Shown in pieces: positions 62,609 through 64,000 of a stretch of DNA of 64,000 nt. The notes under the pieces are model-generated. The model saw nothing but the letters and a program-made list of their open reading frames with translations, did not search any database and was not told the origin of the DNA. Position 1 is the first letter of the stretch, and each line of letters opens with the position of its first letter. This stretch comes from Streptomyces erythrochromogenes. Lineage in GTDB: Bacteria > Actinomycetota > Actinomycetes > Streptomycetales > Streptomycetaceae. The DNA lies in contig NZ_CP108036.1 in the NCBI RefSeq assembly GCF_036170895.1, positions 1,302,001-1,366,000 of the forward strand. Direction: 5' to 3'. Made by a program: the position numbers and the translations under genes.

Positions 62609-62980
62609 ATGAACAAGCGTGCACTTGGCTCCCTGGCCGCGGCGGCGGCGATCACCGGCCTGCTGGGGGCGGCGCCGACGGCCTCGGCCGCAGAGGTTCC
62701 GCCGGGCTGCGACAAGGGCTACTTCTGCGTCTACTCGGGGGACTACGGGACGGGTCAGCTCGTCCTGAAGTCGGACGGCAACTGGTCGGGCAGCGTCACC
62801 GGCCGGTCCATCTTCAACAACGGCGCGCCCTTCCCCGGCCTCGACCACATCCAGGTCGAGTGGAAGGGCATCGGCCCCGGCACGGAGTGTGTCCACTACT
62901 ACCCCGGCCCGGGCGACTACGGCATCAACTTCAACCACAACGCCGTCATCACCAAGGTGACGTGGCGCGGAGAGTGCTAG
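62609..62980 (+). CDS. Secreted peptidase inhibitor family I36-like protein
   Basis: A 123-residue exported protein with a signal peptide ending in ASA (about 28). The mature domain has four Cys (PPGCDKGYFCVYSG, TECVHYY, final GEC) and the beta-gamma-crystallin-like pattern of the I36 family, whose founder is the Streptomyces metalloproteinase inhibitor SMPI. It may restrain the island's metallopeptidases or those of other organisms. AAGGAGA lies before the ATG. Its stop codon overlaps that of the transposase remnant on the other strand (CTAG). Confidence 0.8.
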   Translation: MNKRALGSLAAAAAITGLLGAAPTASAAEVPPGCDKGYFCVYSGDYGTGQLVLKSDGNWSGSVTGRSIFNNGAPFPGLDHIQVEWKGIGPGTECVHYYPGPGDYGINFNHNAVITKVTWRGEC

Positions 62981-63180
62981 GTGTATTGCCTCGTCGGGTT
63001 GGGGACGCGGCCTGCGGGTGGTTCGCCTGCGAGTGCGGTGTGTCCGCGGTGGTGATTGCAGGAGCGGAGCCAGCCGGGGAACGCTTCGCGGCGTTCGATG
63101 TCTGACCGGTAGGGGCGGGCGTAGGCCCATTCGTCGAGCAGGGTGCGGTTGAAGCGTTCGACCTTGCCGTTGGTCTGCAT
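62977..63180 (-). mobile_element. IS481-type transposase C-terminal remnant
   Basis: A 67-residue fragment with the end of a DDE transposase: TNGKVERFNRTLLDEWAYARPYRS and NHHRGHTALAGEPPAGRVPN. It contains the third catalytic acidic residue (Glu in KVERF) but not the first two Asp. The 5' part of the gene is gone beyond about 63190. Inverted repeats were not found. It is inactive. Confidence 0.78.
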
Positions 63181-63212
63181 CTGTTCTTCGCGCCGACGCG
63201 GGAGGAGGCGGC

Positions 63213-63425
63213 GTGGGGGCGGAGTGGATGGACGCGGATGGAGATCAGCCGGCCCTGCTGCTGGCGTTGAAGTCGTACCAGCGGATGGGCCGGTTCCCGA
63301 GGCCGGAGGAGTATCCGGCGGCGGTGGTCGACTTCGTGCGCCGCGCGGTGGAGCTGCCGGAGACTACGCCGGTTATGGTGGGTGGCCGTACGGCGGTGCG
63401 GAAGCGGCGGGTGGTGCATTCGTAG
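63213..63425 (+). pseudogene. Unidentified short open frame, possible transposase fragment
   Basis: A frame of 70 residues (MDADGDQPALLLALKSYQRMGRFPRPEEYPAAVVDFVRRAVELPE). It looks like a short piece of the DUF4158 N-terminal region of Tn3-like transposases (FP..EE.PAAVV..VR). The remainder of such a protein is absent. I place it as a remnant with low certainty. The stretch 63426-63572 holds nothing recognisable apart from the GGAGGG site for the next gene. Confidence 0.4.
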
Positions 63426-63572
63426 ACCCTTGACGGCCTCGGTCTCCTGTCCCGGACCCGGGTGCGAAGCAGGCGTCTCAGCTCTCGGCGGGGGCGGCGG
63501 GCCGGCCTGCTTGCCGGGAATCGGATCGCCATCAACGGGGTTGGTGGGGGATGAGCCGTTGATTGGAGGGCC

Positions 63573-64000
63573 ATGCGAGCGATTCAGGTGTACGAAGTGG
63601 GCGGTCCCGAGGTGCTGCAGGAGGCCGAGGTGGACCAGCCGCGGCCGGGTCCGGGCGAGGCGATCGTGGAGGTCGCCGCATCCGGGGTCAACTTCCTCGA
63701 CGTCTACCACCGCGAAGGCCGGTACAGCCTCCCGCTGCCCTTCACCCCGGGCGCTGAGGGCGCCGGCACGGTCGTCGAAGTCGGACCCGGCGTCGCTGAC
63801 GTCGCAGTCGGGGACCGGGTCGGTTGGGTGGAGATTCCCGGCACGTATGCCGAGCGGGCCGTCGTGGACTCCTCCCGGCTGGTGCCGCTGCCCGACGATA
63901 TCGACTTCGAGACCGCCGCCGCCGTGCTCCTCCAAGGCATGACCGCGCACTATCTCGTCAAGGATGCCTACCCGGTTCAGGGGGGCGACACGGTGCTCGT
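63573..64000 (+). CDS. Quinone oxidoreductase (MDR family), 3' end outside window
   Basis: The first 142 residues of an NADPH:quinone oxidoreductase of the QOR type: MRAIQVYEVGGPEVLQ, then SGVNFLDVYHREGRY and FTPGAEGAGTVVEVG. The catalytic-zinc Cys of alcohol dehydrogenases is absent, as in QOR. GGAGGG lies before the ATG. The NADPH-binding half is beyond the window edge. Confidence 0.85.
   Translation, partial: MRAIQVYEVGGPEVLQEAEVDQPRPGPGEAIVEVAASGVNFLDVYHREGRYSLPLPFTPGAEGAGTVVEVGPGVADVAVGDRVGWVEIPGTYAERAVVDSSRLVPLPDDIDFETAAAVLLQGMTAHYLVKDAYPVQGGDTVL

Overview
The window is high-GC actinobacterial DNA and almost certainly Streptomyces. Nearly every codon ends in G or C, GTG starts and ATGA/GTGA/TGATG gene overlaps are common, and the gene families (type II PKS, AfsR/SARP regulator, Tat-exported oxidoreductase, Streptomyces-type lipoproteins) fit that genus. 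No rRNA, tRNA or CRISPR array was seen.

Positions 1 to about 35,100 are the right-hand part of an anthracycline-type aromatic polyketide cluster whose left end lies outside the window. The polyketide genes are a minimal PKS (KS-alpha, KS-beta, and an ACP placed 14 kb away), the C-9 ketoreductase, a two-domain aromatase/cyclase, a DpsY/SnoaM-type cyclase, a SnoaB-like cofactor-free monooxygenase and a SnoaL-like fourth-ring cyclase. Tailoring genes are an RdmC/DnrP-type methylesterase, a DnrK-like methyltransferase and a Rieske oxygenase. The sugar genes include four glycosyltransferases, a cysteine-less P450 homologue of the DnrQ/AknT/EryCII type, a 3-aminotransferase, a C-3 methyltransferase, two amino-sugar N-methyltransferases, a 3-ketoreductase, two 4-ketoreductase-type SDRs, a DnmZ/ORF36-like nitrososynthase and an AknOx-like secreted sugar oxidase. 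Together they predict a heavily glycosylated anthracycline bearing amino and probably branched nitro deoxysugars. Export and resistance are covered by an ABC operon with an XRE regulator and a DrrAB pair. The genes form divergent operons, and four divergent intergenic regions carry TCGA heptads spaced 11 bp apart, as expected of SARP operators. The cluster SARP, NDP-glucose synthase, 4,6-dehydratase, 2,3-dehydratase and 3,5-epimerase are not in the window.

Positions about 35,100 to 53,200 are ordinary accessory chromosome. They hold several VOC/glyoxalase-fold proteins, a nucleoside hydrolase, DUF5133, DUF4232 and DUF1801 proteins, a di-Mop protein, a tyrosinase with a DUF2182 membrane protein, a Zn/Mn ABC transporter operon, and a CoA ligase/CoA transferase/acyl-CoA dehydrogenase locus. 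Two genes here are decayed: a DnrK-like methyltransferase at the cluster edge and an alpha/beta hydrolase.

Positions about 53,300 to 63,000 form an unusual cell-wall-directed secretome island. Six exported proteins share a small SH3-like module ending in, or very near, a C-terminal cysteine. In three of them the module is fused to or encoded with NlpC/P60, M23 and class-A beta-lactamase-like catalytic domains. A VanX-like dipeptidase, an ECF sigma factor, a large AfsR-type SARP-NB-ARC-TPR regulator and a peptidase-inhibitor-like protein are interspersed. The regulator/vanX intergenic region holds four 11-bp-periodic TGCA heptads. The window ends in transposase remnants and a truncated quinone oxidoreductase gene.
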